Shown here: piece after piece, positions 1-6,663 of the stretch
Layout of the letters: every line of letters begins with the position of its first letter
Position numbering within the stretch: position 1 is the stretch's first letter
Source: an uncultured Gemmataceae bacterium
GTDB taxonomy: Bacteria; Planctomycetota; Planctomycetia; Gemmatales; Gemmataceae
Direction of reading: 5' to 3'
DNA length: 12,509 nt
Assembly (NCBI GenBank): GCA_937922175.1
Contig: CAKZUU010000035.1
Span: 1-12,509, forward strand
Program-made: the position numbers and the translations under genes
Notes under the pieces: generated by a model
Databases searched by the model: none
Seen by the model: only the letters and a program-made list of their open reading frames with translations
Told to the model about the DNA's origin: nothing

Positions 1-152
1 AGGGCTTAAGCCCGAATGATCGGCCGGTGAGGCAACAGCGAGTTGGAGAACGCCTTTCCTACTACATTCGTCCCGGTCCCCATTCCATGACCACCGGAGA
101 TTGGAACGTTTTTCTCGATTTTGCCGACCAGCATTTCCGCATGAGACGCTGA
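1..152 (+). CDS. C-terminal fragment of an alpha/beta-hydrolase-type esterase (partial at 5' end)
   Basis: A reading frame open from the window edge ends at a TGA at 150-152 and gives about 49 residues. The tail reads YYIRPGPHSMTTGDWNVF followed by LDFADQHFRMRR. This 'RPG-x-H-x-(M/L/V)T-x-x-DW-x-x-(F/Y)-LDFAD' ending is what I associate with the C-terminal catalytic-His region of esterases of the alpha/beta-hydrolase fold, such as acetylxylan or glucuronoyl esterase-like proteins frequent in planctomycetes. The His in PGPHS would be the catalytic His; the Ser and Asp would lie outside the window. Substrate cannot be judged from this piece. An ATG overlaps the stop (152-154) and opens a 41-codon frame that resembles nothing I know; I do not call it. 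Confidence 0.6.
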   Translation, partial: GLSPNDRPVRQQRVGERLSYYIRPGPHSMTTGDWNVFLDFADQHFRMRR

Positions 153-272
153 TGAGTCGCACCAGGTTGGGCGATCTCGGCGAAGCGGTCGAGGTCCCGC
201 TTTGTTTATCGCTCCCGCTCCGAAAGATCTCGTGGGCTGCCGAGATCTGTCGAATGCGGAAAAATGATGGTC

Positions 273-278
273 TATAAT
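273..278 (+). promoter_or_regulatory. Candidate -10 promoter hexamer TATAAT
   Basis: An exact match to the sigma-70 -10 consensus lies in a short A/T-rich patch inside otherwise GC-rich DNA, upstream of two co-oriented genes. A convincing -35 at 16-18 bp is missing; the nearest TTGACA-like string is CTGTCG at 247-252, about 20 bp away, which is too far. The call rests on the hexamer and its position. Confidence 0.3.
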
Positions 279-345
279 TAAGTCGAGGAAGTTGGGGAGA
301 CTTAGGACACTACGCGGTGTTCCACCCTATTGTCCGGAGCAGGAG

Positions 346-367
346 GACTCGAACAGAGTTTCGAGTC
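346..367 (+). repeat. Perfect 8-bp inverted repeat (hairpin) in the leader
   Basis: GACTCGAA (346-353) and TTCGAGTC (360-367) are exact reverse complements with a 6-nt loop. No T-run follows, so a simple intrinsic terminator is unlikely. It lies about 140 nt upstream of the first protease start and could be a leader hairpin or a dimeric operator. Function unknown. Confidence 0.45.
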
Positions 368-496
368 AATAGATGGGGGGACGGACGGTCTGAGCGAGGA
401 CCCTAACATGGAGAGCCTCACCACGCCGACTGAGCGAAGGAAGTCTCTCCGGATGAGCGGGTCCGCAAAAACCAACGACGTCTGATGGGGAGTCTT

Positions 497-501
497 GGAG
501 G
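497..501 (+). promoter_or_regulatory. Ribosome binding site GGAGG fixing the first protease start
   Basis: GGAGG sits 6 nt upstream of the ATG at 508. It supports 508 as the start and rules out the overlapping frame that begins at 495, inside the site itself. Confidence 0.8.
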
Positions 502-507
502 TCGTCG

Positions 508-1482
508 ATGCACCATCGTTGGGTCTTCTGGGTTTTGTTGAGCAATCTCTGGTGGCTGCCTCGGCTGTCAGCGGAGAGCACGCCCTACGCCGGGATCCCC
601 AAGTCGCTGCCGGAACTCCGCCAATTGCAATCCAAGGTGCAAGAGGTTTATCGAAAAGTGCTGCCGGCAGTCGTCGGCGTTCGGATCGGCAGCTCGGCCG
701 GCAGCGGTGTGGTCGTGAGCGAAGATGGCTACGTGTTGACAGCAGGTCATGTTTCGGGAACCCCGCAGGCCGAGTGCGAAGTCATCTTCCCCAACGGTAA
801 ACGTGCCAAAGGCCGAACGTTGGGTTCAAACAAGCAGATCGACAGCGGGATGCTGAAAATCACCGAGGAAGGGAAATGGCCCCACGTGCCGATGGGCGAT
901 TCATCCGGGTTGCTCAAGGGACAATGGGTGCTGTCGTTGGGCCATCCCGGAGGCTATGTCGAAGGTCGGTCGCCGGTTCTTCGGGTTGGTCGAATCCAGA
1001 ACCTTACGGAAAATATCATCGTGACGGATTGTCCGCTCGTCGGAGGCGACTCGGGCGGTCCCTTGTTCGATTTGGAAGGGAACGTCATTGGCGTTCACAG
1101 CCGCATCGGACCCAGTATCGCTTTCAACGTCCATGTCCCCATCAAGACCTATCAAGAGACCTGGGATCGCCTGGTCGCTGGCGAAACCTGGGGCGGCGGG
1201 CTTGGGAGCTTTAATCGATCTCCTCCACGTGAAATCGACCTGGGCGTGCGGTATGAACTTGTCGGCGGTGTCATGAAAGTGGCGGAAGTCAAACCTGGCT
1301 CCCTCGCGGAGAAAGCGGGTCTACGCCCCAAAGACCTCATCGTCAGCGTCGACGGAAAGTCGGTGTCAAGCGCGGATGAGATTCGGGAGATTGTTCTTGC
1401 GAAAAAGAAGGGCGATTCAATCGTCTTTGAGATCGATCGCGGGATCGAGCGGGTGTCCCTGAAAGTTGTGCTGAACCCATGA
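508..1482 (+). CDS. Secreted trypsin-like serine protease with C-terminal PDZ domain (HtrA/DegP type)
   Basis: 324 residues. It begins with a Sec-type signal peptide: MHHR, then a hydrophobic run rich in W/L/V to about residue 18, with likely cleavage after LSA near residue 22. The S1C protease domain spans about 45-225. The full triad is visible: His81 in LTAGH, Asp112 in the IDSGMLKI block, and Ser182 in GGDSGGPLF. A single PDZ domain occupies about 242-322 (KPGSLAEKAGLRPKDLIVSV core). One PDZ and this length fit the shorter HtrA-like proteins; DegP itself has two. It should act outside the cytoplasmic membrane on damaged or exported proteins. The start is fixed by GGAGG 6 nt upstream. The next gene follows after 49 nt on the same strand, so the two are probably co-transcribed. 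The family call is secure; the substrate is unknown. Confidence 0.92.
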   Translation: MHHRWVFWVLLSNLWWLPRLSAESTPYAGIPKSLPELRQLQSKVQEVYRKVLPAVVGVRIGSSAGSGVVVSEDGYVLTAGHVSGTPQAECEVIFPNGKRAKGRTLGSNKQIDSGMLKITEEGKWPHVPMGDSSGLLKGQWVLSLGHPGGYVEGRSPVLRVGRIQNLTENIIVTDCPLVGGDSGGPLFDLEGNVIGVHSRIGPSIAFNVHVPIKTYQETWDRLVAGETWGGGLGSFNRSPPREIDLGVRYELVGGVMKVAEVKPGSLAEKAGLRPKDLIVSVDGKSVSSADEIREIVLAKKKGDSIVFEIDRGIERVSLKVVLNP

Positions 1483-1531
1483 GTTCGATGCGATCATAAC
1501 GACGTGTTTCGGCGGATCTAATCTTTCGAGA

Positions 1532-2728
1532 ATGGCTATGAGTCGATTGGGCGTTCTCGTTACGAGTATCGCGTTCCTCGTCGCGACGACGACGGTTCGC
1601 GCTCAAAACGTCAATCTCAATTCGCGGTCGCACCCAGATATTCTGCACCTTGTGGCCGAAGTGTGCCAGAAGGCAAGTGAAGCGACGGTGCGCGTCTCTG
1701 GGGAGGGGGGCGACTTGGTCTTGGGGACCATCGTCGATCCCGACGGTTGGATCCTCACCAAATTCAGCGAATTGAAGGGCGACTTGAAGGTCAAACTCAA
1801 GGACGGTCGGGAATTCCCGGCGACTTTGGTTGGCGTCCACCCCGACGACCTTGCGATGCTGAAAATCGACGCCTCAGCTCTGCCTGTCGTCGAGTGGCGG
1901 AACAGTTTGGAAGATGCCGTCGGGAGCTGGGTCATCACACCTGGGTTGGAACGACAACCCATCGCGATCGGGGTGATCAGCGTCCTCTCGCGTGATCTCC
2001 CACCCTCTCCCGCGTTCGCTCCGAATCCCAATTCGGGCTACATGGGGATTGTCATGTCGCCGAGCGAGGGCGGCGTCCGCATCGTTTCGGTAGCGCCCGA
2101 CACTCCCGCGGCCAAGGCCGGACTCCGAGAGGGCGACATCATTTTCTCTATTGACAACCAGCCGATGACCAGCAACGACGACGTCCTCTCGTTCCTCCGC
2201 AACAAGAAACCGGGCGATTCGATCCGCGTCCAATTTTTACGCGAAGGCACGGAACAAGAAACCAATTTGAAACTGGCTCGTCGCCCCTTTGAAGCCAACC
2301 GCGGTGAGTTTCAGAATCGAATGGGTAGTCGGTTGAGCGATCGACGCGGCGGATTCGCCAACATTCTTCAGCACGATACGGTCCTCCAGCCAAGCGACTG
2401 CGGCGGGCCTCTTGTCGATCTCGATGGGAAAACGATCGGTATTAACATCGCTCGTGCGGGTCGCACTGAGACCTACGCCATCCCCTCCGAGAGAGTGATC
2501 CCCTTGATCACCGCATTCAAAGCAGGAAAGTTTCCTGTGCCGAAGAAAGCGACAGCCTCGCGCGAGGGTCGAATCAAGTCGTTGGAAGATGCGATTGAGA
2601 AAGCCCTGCTCGAAGAAGAGGAAAGCCGAAAAGCACGAATGGCGGCCGAACAAAGAGAAGCCGAAGCTCGCAAACGGCGTTTAGCACTCGAAGCCGAACT
2701 GAAGAAGCTGAAAGAAGAGAACAAGTAG
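1532..2728 (+). CDS. Exported degenerate trypsin-fold protein with internal PDZ domain and C-terminal coiled coil
   Basis: 398 residues. Signal peptide about 1-24 (VTSIAFLVATTTVRAQ, cleavage after RAQ or VRA). The S1C fold starts near 40. At the catalytic His position the motif reads ILTKFSEL, placing Ser79 where the intact neighbour has His81. The Asp is kept (Asp106 in DDLAMLKI). The nucleophile motif reads PSDCGGPLVDLDG, so Cys290 replaces Ser. With His and Ser both changed, normal serine protease activity is unlikely. A PDZ domain (about 168-248, APDTPAAKAGLREGDIIFSI core) lies between the early strands of the second barrel and the Cys290 loop, so it is nested in the protease fold instead of following it. 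Residues about 347-398 are Glu/Lys/Arg/Ala-rich and predict a coiled coil. This suggests a scaffold, chaperone or regulator, perhaps for the upstream protease (inference). Start is ATG 1532 or 1538; neither has a strong ribosome binding site. Confidence 0.88.
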   Translation: MAMSRLGVLVTSIAFLVATTTVRAQNVNLNSRSHPDILHLVAEVCQKASEATVRVSGEGGDLVLGTIVDPDGWILTKFSELKGDLKVKLKDGREFPATLVGVHPDDLAMLKIDASALPVVEWRNSLEDAVGSWVITPGLERQPIAIGVISVLSRDLPPSPAFAPNPNSGYMGIVMSPSEGGVRIVSVAPDTPAAKAGLREGDIIFSIDNQPMTSNDDVLSFLRNKKPGDSIRVQFLREGTEQETNLKLARRPFEANRGEFQNRMGSRLSDRRGGFANILQHDTVLQPSDCGGPLVDLDGKTIGINIARAGRTETYAIPSERVIPLITAFKAGKFPVPKKATASREGRIKSLEDAIEKALLEEEESRKARMAAEQREAEARKRRLALEAELKKLKEENK

Positions 2729-2733
2729 CGCCT

Positions 2734-2754
2734 CGCTGGCGATCCTTGCCAGTG
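2734..2754. terminator. Hairpin between convergent genes, possible bidirectional terminator
   Basis: CTGGC (2736-2740) pairs with GCCAG (2748-2752), extended outward by a G-T wobble and a C-G pair. It lies between the stop of the plus-strand protease pair (2728) and the stop of the minus-strand small gene (2756). Only a short TTT follows on the plus strand, so intrinsic termination would be weak. Confidence 0.4.
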
Positions 2755-2755
2755 T

Positions 2756-2980
2756 TTACCGCGTCCCGTCTTCCTGATGCCTCGGCAGCGGCACGACCTG
2801 ACGCCGCTGTCGCTCATGCCCCGGCCTCATCGTCTCCTGATGAACGTCGGCTCGACATGAGCAACGGCCACCGCATCCGTTTGGGCCCCCTGACCCTTCT
2901 CTGAGAAAATTCCGAACGATGTAGAACAGAGCGGCCCCGACAGCGACGGAAACGACCAGAACTTGCACGTCGTCGCCCAC
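2756..2980 (-). CDS. Small single-pass membrane protein with a Cys cluster (FeoB-associated Cys-rich protein-like)
   Basis: 74 residues from a GTG start. A ribosome binding site AGGGGA lies 6 nt upstream on the minus strand, good support for a real gene. After MGDDVQ there is one hydrophobic helix (about 6-24), then a basic stretch and GGPNGCGGRCSCRA with Cys36, Cys40 and Cys42. The tail is hydrophilic and rich in Arg, Gln and His. One transmembrane helix followed by a Gly/Cys cluster resembles the small FeoB-associated Cys-rich membrane proteins, but no FeoB or FeoA gene is nearby, so iron transport is speculative. It starts 39 nt after the DUF1501 stop and is probably co-transcribed with it. 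A competing frame at 2814-3014 has no membrane segment and basic low-complexity content; I reject it. Confidence 0.6.
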   Translation of the reverse strand: MGDDVQVLVVSVAVGAALFYIVRNFLREGSGGPNGCGGRCSCRADVHQETMRPGHERQRRQVVPLPRHQEDGTR

Positions 2981-3019
2981 TGATTTTCCCCTGAAATGAA
3001 CCCAGTTTCGCCACGGTCG

Positions 3020-4522
3020 TCAGGCGATGGCTTCCTGAATCACGGAGGCTTTGTGCACCAGCGGCACCGGCCGACCTGTGCGATCGGTCAGATGTGCCTC
3101 GAGGTTGATTCCTAACAAATGGTAAATGGTGGCGAGGATGTCTTTGGGCGAGATCGGTCGCTCGGTCACCGTGGCGGCAATGCGATCCGATTGTCCGATG
3201 ACACTGCCTCGTTTGATGCCTCCGCCGGCCAAGACGACGCTATAGCACTGCGACCAATGATCTCGTCCGCCACCATTCCCGGAAGTGATCTTCGGTGTCC
3301 GGCCGTGCTCACTCATGCAAACCACCAAAGTTTCGTCCATCAGCCCGCGTTGTTCCAGGTCGCGGAGCAGACCGGCAAAACCTCGATCGAAGCCAGGACA
3401 AAGTTCTTCTCTCATCCGGGCGAAGTGATTCCAATGGGTGTCCCAGCCGGAGCCGGCTAATCCGAATTCGTCCCAGAAAACGGTGACGAAGCGAGAACCC
3501 GCCTCGACGAGCCGACGTGCCGCCAAGCATGCCTGCCCAAACAGCGTCATCCCATACGATTCACGGAGGGAGCGAGGTTCAAGTTGCAGGTCCAAAGCGC
3601 GTCGCACCACTGGGGAGCGGATCAGGTCGAACGCCATCTGTCGAAAACGGTCGTGGGAGGCGCCCCCATCTCCGAACTGATGATGACGGCAGGCCTCTTC
3701 GAGTTGTTGCAGCAGACTACGCCGACCATCCAGCCGATCCAAGGTTATGTCGCCGTTCGTATCGGTGACGTCGGCCAATTCAAACTTGCTGTCGGGTGTG
3801 ATACCCATGTATGGTTCACCACCCTCAAACCGCTGTTCGAGCAATGTCTTGACCCAGGTACGCGTCGCCTCGCCTCGAAACTCGGTCCACTTCGGATGAT
3901 ATGCCCCTCCCAAGAAGGCGGCATAAGGGCCTGCTCGGGCGACTTCGCCGGTTCGTCGACTGCTCATGGGCCAGGGCAAGGCAACGTTGGTCGGCGCTCG
4001 GTCTTGCTGATCCCCTGGTTTCGCCGTCAAATATTCCACCACAGACCCGATGAAGGGATAATGCCTCGGATCCCGCGGATTGAGCTCCATCGACACATCG
4101 ATCATGTCCACGCCCGTGGTGGCGTACGCGACCCCATGAATTGGGTACGGATGCGTCACTGACCGCAGCACTGTCGTCAGGTGCATCACCTTCGACGTTT
4201 CGGGAAGCAATTCGCCGACCCGATAACCCGGTACACTTGACGGGATGGTCGAGAATTCACCGCGGACCTCGATTGGGGCGTGCGGCTTGACGTCAAACGT
4301 TTCCAATTGGCTCGGCGAGCCATAGAGGAACAGCAAAATGCAGGATTTGGCTTTGCCGAACCCGCTCAATTCCGAGTGGTGCGGCGAAGAGGCGACGGCC
4401 CGTTGAGCTCGCCAATAGGCCGGCAAACTCAGCCCCAGCGTTGCTAGGCTGCCGACATGAAGCATGTCTCGGCGAGTCAGTCCATCGCACAGACGTTTTC
4501 GAGAACTGAGGATGCGGAGCAT
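3020..4522 (-). CDS. Tat-exported DUF1501 protein (alkaline phosphatase-like fold)
   Basis: 500 residues from ATG 4522, chosen because GGAGG precedes it by 5 nt; an upstream TTG at 4555 would add 11 residues but has no such site. The N-terminus has a twin-arginine motif, LTRRDML (Arg17-Arg18), followed by a hydrophobic stretch, so Tat export is expected. Family hallmarks are the YGSPSQLETFDVKP block (about 69-80), the GSGWDTHWNHF block, and the C-terminal pair SEHGRTPKI (404-412) and GGGRDHW (417-423), which resemble metal-site motifs of the alkaline phosphatase/sulfatase superfamily. DUF1501 genes are greatly expanded in planctomycetes and usually sit beside DUF1549/DUF1553 cytochrome-like genes. 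Here none is adjacent: the downstream gene is the small Cys membrane protein and the upstream neighbour is divergent. Biochemical role unknown. Confidence 0.93.
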   Translation of the reverse strand: MLRILSSRKRLCDGLTRRDMLHVGSLATLGLSLPAYWRAQRAVASSPHHSELSGFGKAKSCILLFLYGSPSQLETFDVKPHAPIEVRGEFSTIPSSVPGYRVGELLPETSKVMHLTTVLRSVTHPYPIHGVAYATTGVDMIDVSMELNPRDPRHYPFIGSVVEYLTAKPGDQQDRAPTNVALPWPMSSRRTGEVARAGPYAAFLGGAYHPKWTEFRGEATRTWVKTLLEQRFEGGEPYMGITPDSKFELADVTDTNGDITLDRLDGRRSLLQQLEEACRHHQFGDGGASHDRFRQMAFDLIRSPVVRRALDLQLEPRSLRESYGMTLFGQACLAARRLVEAGSRFVTVFWDEFGLAGSGWDTHWNHFARMREELCPGFDRGFAGLLRDLEQRGLMDETLVVCMSEHGRTPKITSGNGGGRDHWSQCYSVVLAGGGIKRGSVIGQSDRIAATVTERPISPKDILATIYHLLGINLEAHLTDRTGRPVPLVHKASVIQEAIA

Positions 4523-4697
4523 CGGTTCCTCCGCGCCGTTCTGGGGGGAAGACAAACTTCTGTGCCAGTTAGCCTACAACACAATCATCCGGTTGACCAG
4601 GAGGACTTTGGCGGAGACGTTGAATAAGGTACTCCGCCGCATCGATGGTACAACAGCTCCGTCGTCTTTTGCGCCCCATTGGGTGATGGAAAGGCAC
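4523..4697. promoter_or_regulatory. Divergent intergenic region between the DUF1501 and UbiD-family genes
   Basis: 175 bp that must hold the start signals of both divergent genes. The minus-strand GGAGG (4528-4532) decides the DUF1501 start. On the plus strand TTGACC (4593-4598) is close to a -35 consensus, but no good -10 lies at 16-18 bp; the nearest A/T-rich string, TTGAATAA, is too far. I see no clear operator. Confidence 0.35.
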
Positions 4698-6545
4698 ATG
4701 AGGTACCGCTCATTGCGAGAGTGCGTCGAAGATCTGGAACGGCACGGTCAGTTGCGGCGGATCACGGTCGAGGTCGATCCTAACCTCGAGTTGGCAGAAA
4801 TACAGCGTCGAGCTTATCGTTGCCAGGCTCCGGCGTTGCTGTTCGAGCGGGTACGCGGCTGCACGTTTTCGGTGGTTTGCAACTTGTTCGGCACGAGGGA
4901 GCGGACACGGTGGTTGTTTCGCGACACTCTTGCGGCAGTTCGACACCTCGTCGAGTTGAAGATCGAGCCTGCGGCGTTTTGGCGCCAACCTTGGCGTTAT
5001 CGCGACGTTCCCCGGACGTTGTGGAACCTTCGGCCAAAGTATGTCCGACGGGGGCCAATCTTGCAGAACCGGACTTCCGTACGCCATCTGCCCGCGATTC
5101 GCTCTTGGCCGAAGGACGGCGGACCGTTCATCACTTTACCGCAAGTGTATACCGAAGACCCGCGTCGGCCGGGTTGGCGGTACTCCAATCTCGGCATGTA
5201 CCGGATTCAATTGTCCGGCAATGACTACAGATCGGATCGGGAGGTGGGTCTTCATTATCAGATTCATCGAGGGATCGGCGTGCACCACGCGGCGGCGTTG
5301 GAGAAAGGCGAGTCGCTGCGCGTGACCATCGCCGTGGGTGGTCCTCCGGCGATGACAGTGGCTGCGGTCATGCCGCTGCCCGAGGGCCTTCCCGAACTCG
5401 CGTTCGCTGGCGCCTTGGGGGGAAGGAGGGTTCGACTCATTGCGGGCGATCGGGGGCACACGCTCTTCGCCGACGCCGATTTCTGCATTACCGGCACCAT
5501 TGACCCCCATCGGTTGTTGCCCGAGGGCCCTTTTGGCGACCACCTGGGTTATTACTCGTTGGTGCACCAGTTCCCGGTCCTTCAAGTCGATGGTGTCTAT
5601 CACCGCAGCGATGCGATTTGGCCATTCACGGTCGTGGGTCGGCCGCCCCAGGAAGACACCTCGTTCGGAGAACTGATTCACGAATTGACGGGCCCGGTGA
5701 TTCCGACCGTCATCGCGGGACTGAAGGCCGTCCACGCTGTCGATGCTGCCGGCGTCCATCCGTTACTCCTCGCGATTGGTAGTGAACGTTACGTCCCATA
5801 TGCCGAAGAGCGACGGCCGCAAGAGTTGCTGACCATTGCTCACGCCGTGCTCGGTCAAGGGCAACTTTCGCTGGCCAAGTATCTGTTGATCGTCGCTGGC
5901 GAGGACGACCCGAGTCTGGACATTCACGATCTTCCCACGTTTTGGCAACACTGGCTCCGACGGATCGACTGGCGCCGCGACCTGCATTTCCAGACACGAA
6001 CGACGATCGACACTTTAGACTACAGTGGCCACGGGTTGAATGAAGGATCGAAAGTGATCATGGCGGCGTGTGGCAAACCGCGACGAGACCTGCCCACGGA
6101 TGTCAACATTCCCTCGCTTCCCACCGGCTTCGACGAGCCGCGTTTGTGCCTGCCCGGGGTGTTGGCGATCCGAGGTCCCTCGGCACGCACGGCATCGAGT
6201 CGGTCCGAAATCGAACAACCGATGCAGCGGTTCGTCCGCTCGTTTTCCCCTTCGGACCCGATCAATCGGTACCCGCTGCTGGTGATTGTGGATGACAGCC
6301 GATTCACCGCCGACTCCCTGAACAATTTCCTCTGGGTCGTGTTCACGCGCTCGGATCCGGCACCGGACATATATGGCATTGGCGAGTTTATCGAACAGAA
6401 GCACTGGGGTTGCATCGGATCATTGGTGATCGATGCCCGAATAAAGCCTCACCACGCTCCGCCCGTCGAGGAGGACCCCGAGGTGACTCGCCGAGTGGAC
6501 CAGATGGCGGCAAGAGGAGGTCCGTTGCACGGGATGATCGATTGA
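4698..6545 (+). CDS. UbiD-family prenyl-FMN-dependent decarboxylase, long form
   Basis: 615 residues from ATG 4698 (MRYRSLRECVEDLERHGQL), the usual N-terminus of the family; an in-frame ATG at 4686 is an alternative, and frame further upstream runs into the divergent gene's leader. UbiD-type enzymes add or remove carboxylate groups using prenylated FMN. Active-site motifs are present: Asn164 and Arg169 in NLGMYRIQ, matching the Asn-x4-Arg of UbiD/Fdc1, and EGPFGDH with Glu276 and Asp281 at the spacing of Glu277/Glu282 in Fdc1. Asp in place of the second Glu is common in 'EGPFGDH' forms. At 615 residues it is longer than classic UbiD (about 490) and resembles long UbiD homologues of bacteria that make menaquinone by the futalosine route (inference). 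No ubiX or quinone gene is in the window, so the substrate is open. It converges on the HTH regulator. Confidence 0.9.
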   Translation: MRYRSLRECVEDLERHGQLRRITVEVDPNLELAEIQRRAYRCQAPALLFERVRGCTFSVVCNLFGTRERTRWLFRDTLAAVRHLVELKIEPAAFWRQPWRYRDVPRTLWNLRPKYVRRGPILQNRTSVRHLPAIRSWPKDGGPFITLPQVYTEDPRRPGWRYSNLGMYRIQLSGNDYRSDREVGLHYQIHRGIGVHHAAALEKGESLRVTIAVGGPPAMTVAAVMPLPEGLPELAFAGALGGRRVRLIAGDRGHTLFADADFCITGTIDPHRLLPEGPFGDHLGYYSLVHQFPVLQVDGVYHRSDAIWPFTVVGRPPQEDTSFGELIHELTGPVIPTVIAGLKAVHAVDAAGVHPLLLAIGSERYVPYAEERRPQELLTIAHAVLGQGQLSLAKYLLIVAGEDDPSLDIHDLPTFWQHWLRRIDWRRDLHFQTRTTIDTLDYSGHGLNEGSKVIMAACGKPRRDLPTDVNIPSLPTGFDEPRLCLPGVLAIRGPSARTASSRSEIEQPMQRFVRSFSPSDPINRYPLLVIVDDSRFTADSLNNFLWVVFTRSDPAPDIYGIGEFIEQKHWGCIGSLVIDARIKPHHAPPVEEDPEVTRRVDQMAARGGPLHGMID

Positions 6546-6601
6546 CCGACGAAACGTGCCGAAGAAGCGAGGCCGGGCAAGATCGATGGAAAGGGGCCGA
6601 G

Positions 6602-6637
6602 GGGGAGTCCCTTGACATCATGTCAGGTAGACTCCCC
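6602..6637. terminator. Extended hairpin between convergent genes, possible bidirectional terminator
   Basis: GGGGAGT (6602-6608) pairs with ACTCCCC (6631-6637), and inside it TGACAT (6613-6618) pairs with ATGTCA (6620-6625) around a single C. It lies between the UbiD-family stop (6545) and the regulator stop (6664). There is no T-run on either strand, so it may be a transcript-end stabiliser or a protein site instead of an intrinsic terminator. Confidence 0.45.
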
Positions 6638-6663
6638 TGCATCGGATGCGCTGGACCGTTGAA

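Larger units (their letters stand above)
153..507. other. Intergenic region / 5' leader before the protease pair
   Basis: 355 bases with no convincing gene. A 41-codon frame (152-277, plus strand) overlaps the upstream stop but lacks recognisable content. The region holds a perfect TATAAT hexamer (273-278), a perfect 8-bp hairpin (346-367) and the strong ribosome binding site of the next gene (497-501). If the TATAAT is a real -10 box, the transcript of the protease pair would start near 285 and carry a leader of roughly 220 nt. Confidence 0.5.

Noticed and set aside
152..277. 41-codon frame overlapping the stop of the partial esterase
   Set aside because: The TGATG overlap looks like translational coupling, but the product has no recognisable feature, and its stop lies in the TATAAT hexamer that may be a promoter.
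2814..3014. 66-codon minus-strand frame overlapping the small membrane protein
   Set aside because: Arg/Ser-rich shadow frame; the other frame has a membrane helix, a Cys cluster and a proper ribosome binding site.
3584..4162. 192-codon plus-strand frame inside the DUF1501 gene
   Set aside because: Antisense shadow of a well-supported gene; its translation shows no known motifs.
4464..4697. N-terminal extension of the UbiD-family frame back to 4464
   Set aside because: It overlaps the start of the divergent DUF1501 gene and its ribosome binding site; family homology begins at the ATG at 4698.
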